Shown here: in pieces, positions 1 through 5,463 of the stretch | How the letters are laid out: each line of letters opens with the position of its first letter | Position numbering within the stretch: the first letter of the stretch is position 1 | The notes under the pieces: generated by a model | Seen by the model: only the letters and a program-made list of their open reading frames with translations | Database searches by the model: none | Told to the model about the DNA's origin: nothing | Program-made: the position numbers and the translations under genes | NCBI GenBank assembly: GCA_002329485.1 | Contig: DCTZ01000030.1 | Span: forward strand, 1 to 5,463 | DNA length: 5,463 nucleotides | Direction of reading: 5' to 3' | Origin: Caryophanales bacterium UBA1427 | GTDB taxonomy: Bacteria > Bacillota_I > Bacilli_A > ML615J-28 > CAG-313

Positions 1-21
1 GCAAATTTTGGTCGAACAATC

Positions 22-59
22 TTTTTTTTCATAAACTTAATAGTTTTGTGGAAAAAAAA
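22..59. repeat. AT-rich inverted repeat upstream of pntAA
   Basis: A run of eight T followed by C (22-30) is the exact reverse complement of G followed by eight A (51-59). With one bulged base (50) and one G-T pair, pairing can extend inward to 35/45, leaving a loop of about 9 bases. The stem is almost all A-T, so it would be weak as RNA. It may simply be two A/T tracts that bend DNA in front of the promoter. The T8 run could also be the U-tract of a terminator whose stem lies before the window. Function is not established. Confidence 0.3.
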
Positions 60-77
60 CACCAAATAGTGTAAAAT
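46..77 (+). promoter_or_regulatory. possible weak promoter for the pnt operon
   Basis: A -10-like TAAAAT lies at 72-77 and a -35-like TTGTGG at 46-51. The spacer is 20 bases, longer than the usual 16-18, and there is no TGn extension, so the match is poor. The placement, about 30 bases before the pntAA ribosome binding site, is sensible. The true promoter could be one of the other AT-rich hexamers in 60-100, or could lie before the window. Confidence 0.25.
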
Positions 78-107
78 GTATGTACAAATATATTTTATCT
101 ATCAGAT

Positions 108-113
108 GGAGGA
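108..113 (+). promoter_or_regulatory. ribosome binding site deciding the pntAA start
   Basis: GGAGGA sits 4 bases before the ATG at 118. The only other in-frame upstream ATG, at 76, has no purine-rich site before it and would add 14 residues unlike the family N-terminus. The start at 118 is therefore chosen. Confidence 0.85.
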
Positions 114-117
114 TAAT

Positions 118-1281
118 ATGATTATTGGAATTCCAAAGGAAATCATGGAACATGAAAATCGTGTTGCAGCTACACCCACAACGGTAAAAAAGTATGTTCA
201 AAACGGTCACCAAGTAATGGTTGAAGCCGGTGCCGGTGCGGCTTCTTATTTTTCGGACGAAGAGTATCAAGCAGCCGGGGCCAAACTTATTACGGATGTC
301 GAAGAAATTTTCCAAACGGCCGATTTGATTTTGAAAGTTAAAGAACCGCTCTTCAATCATCAAAAAGGCAAACACGAAGTTGACATGATGAAGAAAGGAC
401 AATATTTAATTACTTTCTTGCACCCTGCTTCTCCGGTCAACCATCGCATGGTTACGAAGCTTGCGGAAAAGGGCGTTATCGGTTTAACCCTTGACGGTAT
501 TCCACGGATTTCCCGGGCCCAAAGCATGGATGCTTTGACTTCCATGAGTACCTGTGCCGGTTATAAAGGCATGATAATGGCGGTCAACGAACTGGCCAAA
601 TTTGTCCCGCAAATTTTCAGCGCGGTCGGAATGATTCGTCCGGCCAATGTTTTGGTCATCGGAACGGGCGTAGCGGGTCTTCAAGCCATCGCTACCGGAA
701 AACGGCTCGGCGCCGTCGTTCACTCTCTTGACATCAGAGGCGAAGCCAACGAACAGGCCCAAAGTCTTGGTGCAAAAGTCATCGATCTGAAATTCCCGAA
801 AGACGTGGTCGAAGGAAGAGGCGGTTATGCCAAAGATTTATCGGGCGAATGGCTCCAAAAAGAAAGAGATGCTCTGAAAGAAGTAATCGGAAAAATGGAT
901 ATTATCTTCTTAAGCGCCTTGGTTCCTGGTCATGTCGCACCGATCCTGATTACCGATGAAATGTTGGAAATGATGAACCCGGGTTCGGTCATCGTCGATA
1001 TTTCGATTGATCAAGGGGGAAACTGCTCTGGAACCGTTCCGGGCGAAATCGCCACGGTCAAAGGCGTCAAAATCATCGGTATCAAAAACATTCCGGGCTA
1101 TTTGCCAAGCAGTTCGACCCAGATGTTTGCGGAAAACGTTTATAATCTCGTAAACTATTTGGTTAAAGATAACCGTGTCGTCCTTGACATGGATGATGAA
1201 ATAACTTCCTCAATATTAGTAACGGATGGTAAACGCATCGTTCACGAAGGAACAATCGATGCGATGAAACGGTTCCACTAA
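118..1281 (+). CDS. pntAA: NAD(P) transhydrogenase subunit alpha part 1 (domain I, NAD(H)-binding)
   Basis: This is the soluble domain I subunit of the proton-translocating transhydrogenase, which binds NAD(H) and exchanges hydride with NADP(H) held in PntB. The 387 residues match the roughly 380 usual for the split form. The N-terminus MIIGIPKE is typical of the AlaDH/PNT family. The RQD loop is intact (R130, Q135, D138 within RISRAQSMD). The Rossmann motif is GTGVAG at 182-187, and D205 at the end of the next strand is the acidic residue expected for the NAD adenosine ribose. The mobile loop GGYAKDL is at 235-241, and SALVPGHVAPILIT resembles the family segment after it. No membrane segment is visible. 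Alanine dehydrogenase is a relative, but the following pntAB and pntB settle the assignment. It is the first gene of the operon; the pntAB ribosome binding site overlaps its stop codon. Confidence 0.95.
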   Translation: MIIGIPKEIMEHENRVAATPTTVKKYVQNGHQVMVEAGAGAASYFSDEEYQAAGAKLITDVEEIFQTADLILKVKEPLFNHQKGKHEVDMMKKGQYLITFLHPASPVNHRMVTKLAEKGVIGLTLDGIPRISRAQSMDALTSMSTCAGYKGMIMAVNELAKFVPQIFSAVGMIRPANVLVIGTGVAGLQAIATGKRLGAVVHSLDIRGEANEQAQSLGAKVIDLKFPKDVVEGRGGYAKDLSGEWLQKERDALKEVIGKMDIIFLSALVPGHVAPILITDEMLEMMNPGSVIVDISIDQGGNCSGTVPGEIATVKGVKIIGIKNIPGYLPSSSTQMFAENVYNLVNYLVKDNRVVLDMDDEITSSILVTDGKRIVHEGTIDAMKRFH

Positions 1282-1285
1282 GGAG
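1281..1285 (+). promoter_or_regulatory. ribosome binding site deciding the pntAB start
   Basis: AGGAG overlaps the last base of the pntAA stop codon and lies 6 bases before the ATG at 1292. A TTG at 1286 is in frame but directly abuts this site and so cannot use it. The ATG at 1292 is preferred. Confidence 0.8.
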
Positions 1286-1291
1286 TTGTCT

Positions 1292-1591
1292 ATGCCACAG
1301 TGGGTTTACTTATTGCTCCTTTTTATCGCTTTTAGCGTCATCGGCTATTTAATCATCAAGCAGGTTCCGAATTTGCTTCATACTCCGTTAATGTCGGGCA
1401 TGAATGCCTTAAGCGGCATAACATTGCTGGGAGCCTTGTTAATAACCGACCTTTTGGTTCGCAATAACCAAATACTACTAAGCTATTTGTTTGGTGGTTT
1501 GGCGGTGATTTTGGCCATGATTAATATTGTGGGCGGTTTTTGCGTGACCGAACGGATGCTCAAGAAATTCAAGAAAGGAGATAATAAATAA
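1292..1591 (+). CDS. pntAB: NAD(P) transhydrogenase subunit alpha part 2 (membrane domain II)
   Basis: This 99-residue integral membrane protein is the small part of the transhydrogenase membrane domain. It docks with PntB to form the proton pathway. Three hydrophobic helices can be read, at about residues 4-22, 38-56 and 60-83. The diagnostic motif VPNLLHTPLMSGMNALSG (residues 25-42) matches the family's HTPLMS...NA.SG signature, and the C-terminus NIVGGFCVTERMLKKFK matches the usual end. The size is short but close to that of the three-helix alpha-2 subunit of Thermus-type enzymes. The residue after NAL is Ser41. In the Thermus enzyme a proton-pathway histidine occupies this place (from memory of the family), whereas E. 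coli has Ser. The stop codon overlaps the pntB start by one base (TAATG), implying translational coupling and equal dosage. Confidence 0.93.
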   Translation: MPQWVYLLLLFIAFSVIGYLIIKQVPNLLHTPLMSGMNALSGITLLGALLITDLLVRNNQILLSYLFGGLAVILAMINIVGGFCVTERMLKKFKKGDNK

Positions 1592-2988
1592 TGAGTGAAA
1601 TTACTTATTATCTCCTTGGGGGAATAATCGCCGTTTTGGTGCTGGTCGGAATTTCTTTAATGCGTAAAGTCACGACCGCGCGCTTGGGAAATTTATTGAA
1701 TGCTGTTGCGACGGTTTTTGCGGTTGTATTGGTCCTTGTTTATCACGGTATCATCAAAAGCGGTTTGCACGGTTTAATCATTATTTTCGGCGGCATGGCC
1801 ATCGGCGCCGCAATCGGTCTTGTTTTAGCATACCGGGTAAAAATGATTCAGATGCCGGAAATGGTGGCTTTGCTTAACGGATTGGGCGGAGCAGCTTCGG
1901 CCTTAATCGGCGCTATCACCGTTTTCAATCTCTCCACCGCCTATCCAGTTTTCGAACTTACCACCGCCGTTTTGGCTTTGATGGTGGGAGTCGTGACTTT
2001 TGTGGGAAGTATGATTGCGGCGGGAAAACTTGCCAAAATCATCAGCGGCAAATCGATTATCTGGAAGAACCATTCGCTGATTACGACCTGCTCGCTCGTT
2101 TTGTTGATTATTGCCATCATTTTAAATATCGTATTACCTTCAATTATTACTACCATGTTGGTTACGGTAATCGGTATTTTCTTCAGCATCGTTTTTGTCA
2201 TCCGGGTCGGCGGTGCCGATATGCCGGTAACGATATCGCTTCTTAACTCTTTAAGCGGCGTGGCCGGTGCGCTTGCGGGACTGGCCCTTGGGGATATTCC
2301 GTTAATTGCCCTTGGTTCGATTGTCGGTTCCAGCGGTTTGGTCTTGACGCAAATCATGAGCAAGGCGATGAACCGTCCGCTCAAAGATATTTTAATCGGC
2401 ATTTCGCCAAGCCAGGAAACACCAACCGTTAAAGCGGAAGATGTGCCAAAAGAAGGAGACAGTCCGGAAGACGTAACCGATGAATTCCTGGAAAATCTTC
2501 TCAAGAATGCCAAACGCGTCATCATCGTTCCGGGTTACGGAATGGCTTTGGCTCAAGCCCAACACCTGGTGGAACGGCTTGCCCGGATGTTGGAAGATCG
2601 CGGATCGGAAGTAATCTTTGCCATTCACCCGGTCGCCGGAAGAATGCCGGGTCATATGAATATTTTGCTCGCCGAAGCAGGGGTCGATTACGATAAGCTG
2701 TATGAAATGGACGATGTCAATCCGATGTTTGAAACCTGCGATTGCGCGATTATCGTCGGCGCGAACGACGTCGTCAACCCGGCCGCGCGGGAAGCGGTCG
2801 GTACGCCGATTTACGGCATGCCGATTCTCAATGTCGATTATGCCAAACATGTCATTATTTGCAATTACGATAAGAAACCGGGTTATTCGGGGATTGATAA
2901 CCCAATGTACCATAAAACAAATGGGATTTCCATGTTGCTTGGGGATGCCAAAGACTCCCTAAGCCGTTTAATCAATCTAATCAAATAA
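1591..2988 (+). CDS. pntB: NAD(P) transhydrogenase subunit beta (domain II membrane part and domain III)
   Basis: The 465 residues match the family length. Residues 1 to about 265 are hydrophobic and can hold the usual nine helices. A charged linker (about 271-300) leads to the cytoplasmic nucleotide domain. Family motifs seen are MPEMVALLNG (89-97), GGADMPV with D210, LLNSLSG with N219, the domain III loop GYGMALAQAQ (315-324), IHPVAGRMPGHMN, and GANDVVNPAA with D393. The C-terminal GYSGIDNPMY and MLLGDAK segments are also conserved. Two departures stand out. The segment that reads K-R-S in E. coli, bovine and Rhodospirillum enzymes, where it grips the NADP 2'-phosphate, reads N425-Y426-D427. 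The E. coli His91 position is Asn96. The ribosome binding site AAAGGAG (1574-1580) lies inside the pntAB coding end, 10 bases before the ATG. Identity is certain; cofactor preference is open. Confidence 0.95.
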   Translation: MSEITYYLLGGIIAVLVLVGISLMRKVTTARLGNLLNAVATVFAVVLVLVYHGIIKSGLHGLIIIFGGMAIGAAIGLVLAYRVKMIQMPEMVALLNGLGGAASALIGAITVFNLSTAYPVFELTTAVLALMVGVVTFVGSMIAAGKLAKIISGKSIIWKNHSLITTCSLVLLIIAIILNIVLPSIITTMLVTVIGIFFSIVFVIRVGGADMPVTISLLNSLSGVAGALAGLALGDIPLIALGSIVGSSGLVLTQIMSKAMNRPLKDILIGISPSQETPTVKAEDVPKEGDSPEDVTDEFLENLLKNAKRVIIVPGYGMALAQAQHLVERLARMLEDRGSEVIFAIHPVAGRMPGHMNILLAEAGVDYDKLYEMDDVNPMFETCDCAIIVGANDVVNPAAREAVGTPIYGMPILNVDYAKHVIICNYDKKPGYSGIDNPMYHKTNGISMLLGDAKDSLSRLINLIK

Positions 2989-3022
2989 ATAATCCATTTT
3001 TATGTTTATTGAATAATTTTTC

Positions 3023-3063
3023 GGGGGAAAGATGGTTTTTAGTGGGCCTTTTTCCCCTTTTTT
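3023..3063 (+). terminator. intrinsic terminator ending the pnt operon
   Basis: GGGGAAAGA (3024-3032) pairs with TTTTTCCCC (3049-3057) over nine positions, with one G-T pair. Two further G-C pairs (3034-3035 with 3047-3048) are possible after a bulged T. Six T follow at 3058-3063. It lies 35 bases after the pntB stop codon, the classic place and shape for a rho-independent terminator. Confidence 0.85.
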
Positions 3064-3084
3064 ACTGCTGGCCTTGCTTTTTGC

Positions 3085-3113
3085 TTTTTTAATAGGTCAA
3101 AAAGTGGTATAAT
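3085..3113 (+). promoter_or_regulatory. extended -10 promoter of the flavodiiron gene
   Basis: A perfect TATAAT at 3108-3113 is preceded by TGG at 3105-3107, giving the TGnTATAAT extended -10. The -35 region at 17-base spacing (3085-3090) is only TTTTTT, a poor match, which extended -10 promoters tolerate. A transcript starting near 3120 would have a leader of only about 14 bases, nearly all ribosome binding site. No operator-like palindrome is visible beside it. Confidence 0.8.
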
Positions 3114-3121
3114 ATCCTATA

Positions 3122-3129
3122 AAAGGAGG
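3122..3129 (+). promoter_or_regulatory. strong ribosome binding site of the flavodiiron gene
   Basis: AAAGGAGG is a near-complete anti-Shine-Dalgarno match, 4 bases before the ATG at 3134. Together with the strong -10 it suggests high expression. Confidence 0.8.
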
Positions 3130-3133
3130 AATT

Positions 3134-4330
3134 ATGTCAGTGCTAAAATTATCTGAAAGAATTTATTCCGTGGGTGTTTTAAACCCCAACATGCGCATCT
3201 TTGATGTCATTATGGCTACCGAACACGGAACGACTTATAATGCTTATGTGGTTAAAGGGGATTCCCATACCGCTTTGATTGATGCAGTGCATGAAAATTT
3301 TTGGGATGACCATTTGGCCAATTTAAACGAAGTAGTTGACTTGTCAACCGTCGATTACCTTTTCTGCAACCACACCGAACCGGACCATTCCGGAAGCGTG
3401 AAGAAAATCCTGGCAATCAATCCCAATATTAAAATTGTGGCCAGTGCCGCGGGAATCAAAAATATTCAGGGAATCATCAACCAGGATTTTAACGGAATTG
3501 TCGCCAAAGACAATATGGTTTTCGATTTGGGCGGTGTGACGCTTAGGACCATTATTGCGCCGATGCTGCATTGGCCGGATTCGCTTTTTACCTGGTGCGA
3601 AGAAGAAAAAGTTCTCTTCTCTTGCGACTTTTTGTCCGCCCATTATTGCGAACCGCGGATGTTTGACGATTTGGTCACCTATCCGAAATACTACGAACAA
3701 GCGGTTAAAGTTTATTACGATGCGATTTTCTCGCCTTTTAAGCCTTTTGTGCTTGACGGTTTGAGAAAAATCAAAGATTTGGATATCAAGCTTGTGGCAA
3801 CAAGCCACGGTCCGATTTTAAGAAGCAATATCAAAACCGTCATGGAAAAATACGAACAATGGAGTATGCCAAAAACCCATGAAGGAATCAAGGCATTGAT
3901 TCTTTATGTCACTTCCTACGGATATACCCGCCAAATCGCGGATTTCATCAAAGACTATTTGACCGATAAATATCAGGCGGAAGTGGAAAGTTACAATGTA
4001 ATTGAACACGAAATGGATATGTTCGCGAAAAAAATCGAAGAAGCGGATCTGCTATTGATTGGTTCGCCGACTATCAACCGGGATGCCTTAAAACCGATTT
4101 GGGATGTTACAGGATTAATTACCCCGTTTGCCAATAAAGGCAAGCCTGCCTTGGTCTTCGGTTCCTACGGCTGGAGCGGCGAAGGCGTACCGATGATTGT
4201 GGAACGCCTGAAAGGTTTGAAACTCAATGTTGTCGGCGACGGCGTCCGAGTGGTCTTTAAGCCAAATCAAAAAGAGTTTGAAGAAATCAAACTTGCCGTT
4301 GATGAATTGATGAAACAAGTCAAGAAATAA
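3134..4330 (+). CDS. fprA: class A flavodiiron protein (A-type flavoprotein, O2/NO reductase)
   Basis: This 398-residue cytoplasmic enzyme has the standard two-domain class A layout. An N-terminal metallo-beta-lactamase-like domain (about 1-248) carries the diiron site. A C-terminal flavodoxin domain (about 250-398) binds FMN. All expected iron ligands are present: H80-x-E82-x-D84 with H85 adjacent, H146 in LHWPDS, D165 in FSCDF and H225 in SHGP. The FMN phosphate loop is T260-S-Y-G-Y-T265, followed by the flavin-contact loops IGSPTINRDALKP and FGSYGWSGEG. The family reduces O2 to water, NO to N2O, or both, receiving electrons from rubredoxin or a similar carrier. No rubredoxin domain or reductase domain is fused to it or encoded nearby, so the donor must be elsewhere. 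Sequence alone does not decide between O2 and NO. It has its own promoter. It lies downstream of a terminator from the transhydrogenase operon, so any functional link to that operon is by neighbourhood only. Confidence 0.93.
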   Translation: MSVLKLSERIYSVGVLNPNMRIFDVIMATEHGTTYNAYVVKGDSHTALIDAVHENFWDDHLANLNEVVDLSTVDYLFCNHTEPDHSGSVKKILAINPNIKIVASAAGIKNIQGIINQDFNGIVAKDNMVFDLGGVTLRTIIAPMLHWPDSLFTWCEEEKVLFSCDFLSAHYCEPRMFDDLVTYPKYYEQAVKVYYDAIFSPFKPFVLDGLRKIKDLDIKLVATSHGPILRSNIKTVMEKYEQWSMPKTHEGIKALILYVTSYGYTRQIADFIKDYLTDKYQAEVESYNVIEHEMDMFAKKIEEADLLLIGSPTINRDALKPIWDVTGLITPFANKGKPALVFGSYGWSGEGVPMIVERLKGLKLNVVGDGVRVVFKPNQKEFEEIKLAVDELMKQVKK

Positions 4331-4358
4331 GCAGTTAGTTATTTAGATTTAAAGTTAT

Positions 4359-4370
4359 ATTTAATTAAAT
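4359..4370. repeat. 12-bp perfect palindrome ATTTAATTAAAT
   Basis: A perfect AT-only palindrome lies 28 bases after the flavodiiron stop codon. It could be a regulator site or chance in an AT-rich spacer; there is no support for either beyond symmetry. Confidence 0.2.
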
Positions 4371-4383
4371 TACGAACAGCCAA

Positions 4384-4416
4384 AACAATAGTAATAGACG
4401 CATTCTTATTATTGTT
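4384..4416 (+). repeat. 11-bp hairpin in the spacer before the PAS gene
   Basis: Bases 4384-4394 pair with 4406-4416 without a mismatch (one G-T pair), leaving an 11-base loop. The stem is AT-rich and is not followed directly by a T-run; the nearest, five T, starts at 4432. It could be a weak terminator or processing site for the flavodiiron mRNA, or part of the leader or operator of the PAS gene. No convincing promoter for the downstream gene was found in 4331-4464. Confidence 0.35.
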
Positions 4417-4464
4417 AAAGGATTATTGATTGTTTTTGGGCTGGATCAACGATGTGAGGGTAAA

Positions 4465-5463
4465 ATGGATACGAATACCTACAAAATTGTTGTTGACAAA
4501 TCGCCCCGCGGTTATGCATGTATTAAGTCAATTTTCAATGAACAAGGCGATGTCATTGATTATTGCATTATCGATATCAACCCTTCCTTTGTGCAACTTA
4601 CCAAAAAACCCGAAGCGGATTTGCTCAACCGTTCTTTGAGGGATGTGTTTTTAAGCAAAAACCCTTCCCATTGGATGAACAGAATCATCGAGCTAATGAA
4701 ACAAGGGGGAAGCACCGAAGAAGTGCGTATCAGCGACGAAGCCGAGGGCATTTTTTTGAGCGCACATGTTTCCAAGGCTGATGAAGTGCATTATATTGTG
4801 CTTTTAAACGATTTAACCGACCTGATGCAAAAGGTGAAGGAAAGCGAAAGCAAGTATAGACTGATTATTGATTACATGAGCGACTTTGTCTGGGTCTTAA
4901 GCCTGGAACGCGAAATCCAATACATCAGTCCTTCGATCGAACGAATTCTCGGTTATGCTCCCGAAGAAATTATCGACCTGCAGTTGTCCGATTTTACGAC
5001 TCCGGAATCAACCGAATACGGTTTAAGCATTTTGGCGGAAATCCAATCCCAAAACCCGAGTGCCGACGAAACGGTGGTTCGGACTTTCGAACTCGAACAT
5101 ATCAGAAAAGACGGCGAAAAAGTGGTTTTGGAACATACCGTTCAACTTTCGTTTGACTTTATGGGTCGGGCGGTGGCCTTTATCGGCATTGGTCGGGATA
5201 TTACCGAAAAGAAACGGGTTTTGCAGATGTTGACGCTGCGAGAAGAACTCTTGCGCTCGATTTTGGATACCACTTCGGAAGGCATTTTCGGCGTGGACGA
5301 AAGAGGTTATTGCACATTCACGAACGCCAGTTGCCTTAATCAATTGGGTTTGGAAGAAACTGACATGTTGGGAAAACATTACAGCGATTTCTTCAGCTTT
5401 TCCGAAGAAGGCGTCGATTATAAATTCGACGACAGCGTCATCGAAAAAGTTTTGAAATACGGC
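4465..5463 (+). CDS. multi-PAS sensor protein, 3' end outside the window
   Basis: The frame is open from the ATG at 4465 to the last base, 333 codons with no stop, so the protein is truncated by the window edge. GAGGG (4456-4460) lies 4 bases before this ATG. Residues about 20-125 look like a divergent PAS domain (INPSFVQL at 38-45). Residues about 130-251 form a clear PAS/PAC unit: ILGYAPEE at 161-168, HIRKDGEK at 212-219 and the PAC end GRDITEKK at 243-250. A third PAS begins near 260 (ILDTTSEGIFGVDERG, then FTN at 285-287) and continues to the edge. No signal peptide or membrane helix is visible, so it appears cytoplasmic. Short helical linkers rich in E and K (about 118-130, 247-264) fit signalling coiled coils. 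The output domain (histidine kinase, GGDEF/EAL, HD-GYP or sigma-54 activator) is not in view. The ligand is unknown. Confidence 0.85.
   Translation, partial: MDTNTYKIVVDKSPRGYACIKSIFNEQGDVIDYCIIDINPSFVQLTKKPEADLLNRSLRDVFLSKNPSHWMNRIIELMKQGGSTEEVRISDEAEGIFLSAHVSKADEVHYIVLLNDLTDLMQKVKESESKYRLIIDYMSDFVWVLSLEREIQYISPSIERILGYAPEEIIDLQLSDFTTPESTEYGLSILAEIQSQNPSADETVVRTFELEHIRKDGEKVVLEHTVQLSFDFMGRAVAFIGIGRDITEKKRVLQMLTLREELLRSILDTTSEGIFGVDERGYCTFTNASCLNQLGLEETDMLGKHYSDFFSFSEEGVDYKFDDSVIEKVLKYG

Noticed and set aside
1..34. Possible end of an upstream + strand gene (frame 2, ending at TAA 32-34)
   Set aside because: Only ten codons are visible and the stretch is low complexity, so it cannot be told from chance.
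76..117. Upstream ATG extending PntAA by 14 residues
   Set aside because: It has no ribosome binding site, and the added residues do not resemble the family. GGAGGA fits the ATG at 118, and the protein then begins with the expected MIIGIPKE.
118..1281. Alanine dehydrogenase instead of PntAA
   Set aside because: The folds are related, but the RQD loop, the GGYAKDL mobile loop and the directly following pntAB and pntB identify a transhydrogenase.
1286..1291. TTG start two codons before the pntAB ATG
   Set aside because: It directly abuts the AGGAG site, leaving no spacer; the ATG at 1292 has a 6-base spacer.
1941..2913. Two long open frames on the minus strand within pntB (1941-2525 and 2392-2913)
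   Set aside because: They are shadows of a confidently identified gene. Their translations show no recognisable domain and no ribosome binding site context was found.
3064..3100. Possible second terminator or regulatory repeat (TTGCTTTTTGCTTTTTT region)
   Set aside because: It is T-rich, but no pairing stem could be built around it. It may only serve as the poor -35 region of the downstream promoter.
3344..3808. Minus-strand open frame within the flavodiiron gene
   Set aside because: It is a shadow frame opposite the diiron domain, rich in residues expected from the complement of that domain, with no family resemblance.
4430..4781. Short + strand open frames at 4430-4639 and 4563-4781 and a minus-strand frame at 4560-4775
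   Set aside because: All overlap the open PAS frame starting at 4465, which carries clear domain motifs and a ribosome binding site.

Overview
The window reads as part of a moderately AT-rich bacterial chromosome, probably from an anaerobic or microaerobic low-GC Gram-positive lineage (Bacillota or a Mollicutes-related group). The basis is strong GGAGG-type ribosome binding sites, a TGnTATAAT extended -10 promoter, TAA stops on every complete gene, TGG used for Trp, and a class A flavodiiron protein. This lineage call is an inference from style and gene content; there is no phylogenetic marker in the window. All genes lie on the + strand.

Layout. Bases 1-117 are a short AT-rich leader. Bases 118-2988 are a tight three-gene operon for a split proton-translocating NAD(P) transhydrogenase: pntAA (NAD(H)-binding domain I), pntAB (small membrane subunit) and pntB (rest of the membrane domain plus the nucleotide-binding domain III). 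pntAB and pntB are coupled by a TAATG stop/start overlap. A good intrinsic terminator (3023-3063) closes the operon. A separate promoter (3105-3113) then drives a flavodiiron protein (3134-4330) with a very short leader. After a 134-base AT-rich spacer holding an 11-bp hairpin, a cytoplasmic sensor with at least two and probably three PAS domains starts at 4465. It stays open to the last base, so its output domain is outside the window.

How they may work together. The transhydrogenase exchanges hydride between the NAD(H) and NADP(H) pools in step with the proton gradient. The flavodiiron protein drains reducing equivalents, through a redox partner not present here, onto O2 or NO. The PAS protein could be a redox, ligand or energy sensor. 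Adjacency suggests a redox-homeostasis neighbourhood, but the terminator and separate promoter argue against one transcript.

The most interesting signal is inside PntB/PntAB. The Lys-Arg-Ser triplet that holds the NADP 2'-phosphate in characterised transhydrogenases reads Asn-Tyr-Asp here. The histidine expected in the membrane proton pathway is absent from the positions known in the E. coli and Thermus enzymes. Both were read from remembered family motifs and need a proper alignment. Nothing in the window looks like a mobile element, CRISPR array, tRNA or rRNA.
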